From: Odiellus spinosus
Lineage: Eukaryota > Arthropoda > Arachnida > Opiliones > Phalangiidae
NCBI GenBank assembly: GCA_963920705.1
Contig: OY987231.1
Location: 21,863,024-21,927,023, forward strand
Direction of reading: 5' to 3'
DNA length: 64,000 nucleotides
Under the pieces are notes generated by a model that made no database searches, was not told the origin of the DNA, and saw only the letters and a list, made by a program, of their open reading frames with translations. Shown here piece after piece: positions 63,947-64,000 of this stretch. How positions within the stretch are numbered: the first letter of the stretch is position 1; every line of letters begins with the position of its first letter. Both the position numbers and the translations under genes were made by a program.

Positions 63947-64000
63947 AGGGAGAATGCAGCCTGGAAACAAGTGATTTATTTAAATAGGTCTTTTTGCACA
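63947..64000. mobile_element. Foldback MITE family C, copy 7, cut by window end
   Basis: After TTAA (63943-63946) the sequence reads AGGGAGAATGCAGCCTGG and continues with the family's AACAAGTGATTTATTTAAATAGG words. The rest lies beyond the window. Confidence 0.85.

Overview
The window looks like AT-rich nuclear DNA from a protostome animal, most probably an arthropod. It has spliced genes with GT-AG introns, a divergent ionotropic receptor (a protostome chemoreceptor class), a T-box factor, and a cadherin whose domain order and repeat sequences resemble arthropod Cadherin-87A. I cannot name the species. I see no rRNA, tRNA, CRISPR array, bacterial operon, virus or intact transposase gene.

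Layout. 1-16 kb is gene-poor. It holds a 29-bp minisatellite, a long CT tract, several MITEs and tandem repeats, and one orphan exon-like segment near 3.1 kb. 15.95-24.28 kb (+) carries an eight-exon ionotropic receptor gene encoding 511 aa, with a TATA-type promoter and a poly(A) signal. 24.75-35.6 kb (+) carries a seven-exon T-box transcription factor encoding 451 aa with an N-terminal eh1-like motif. It begins about 0.8 kb after the receptor stop. 37.7-49.13 kb (-) carries an apparently complete 31-exon cadherin encoding about 1809 aa: signal peptide, 14 cadherin repeats, a membrane-proximal region, one transmembrane helix and a short tail. All 31 exons join in phase. 49.2-64 kb has no gene I can support and is AT-rich DNA with scattered MITEs.

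Repeats. The window is packed with short non-autonomous DNA transposons. Family A (8 full copies, about 320-340 bp), family B (4 copies, about 280-295 bp) and family D (1 copy, 418 bp) share no obvious sequence, yet all have CA...TG termini and 7-bp target duplications, mostly perfect. Families C (long foldback, about 320-435 bp) and F (AGTGAG ends) sit between TTAA duplications. Many copies lie inside introns of the three genes, one only 11 bp from a splice donor. I also see an intronic satellite made of alternating 21-bp and 38-bp units, and three long near-perfect hairpins.

The three genes have no evident shared pathway. The receptor would be a cation channel in sensory neurons, the T-box protein a nuclear regulator, and the cadherin an apical or junctional adhesion protein. 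Their proximity looks incidental. Exon boundaries were read by eye from splice signals, reading-frame continuity and family motifs, with no transcript data.
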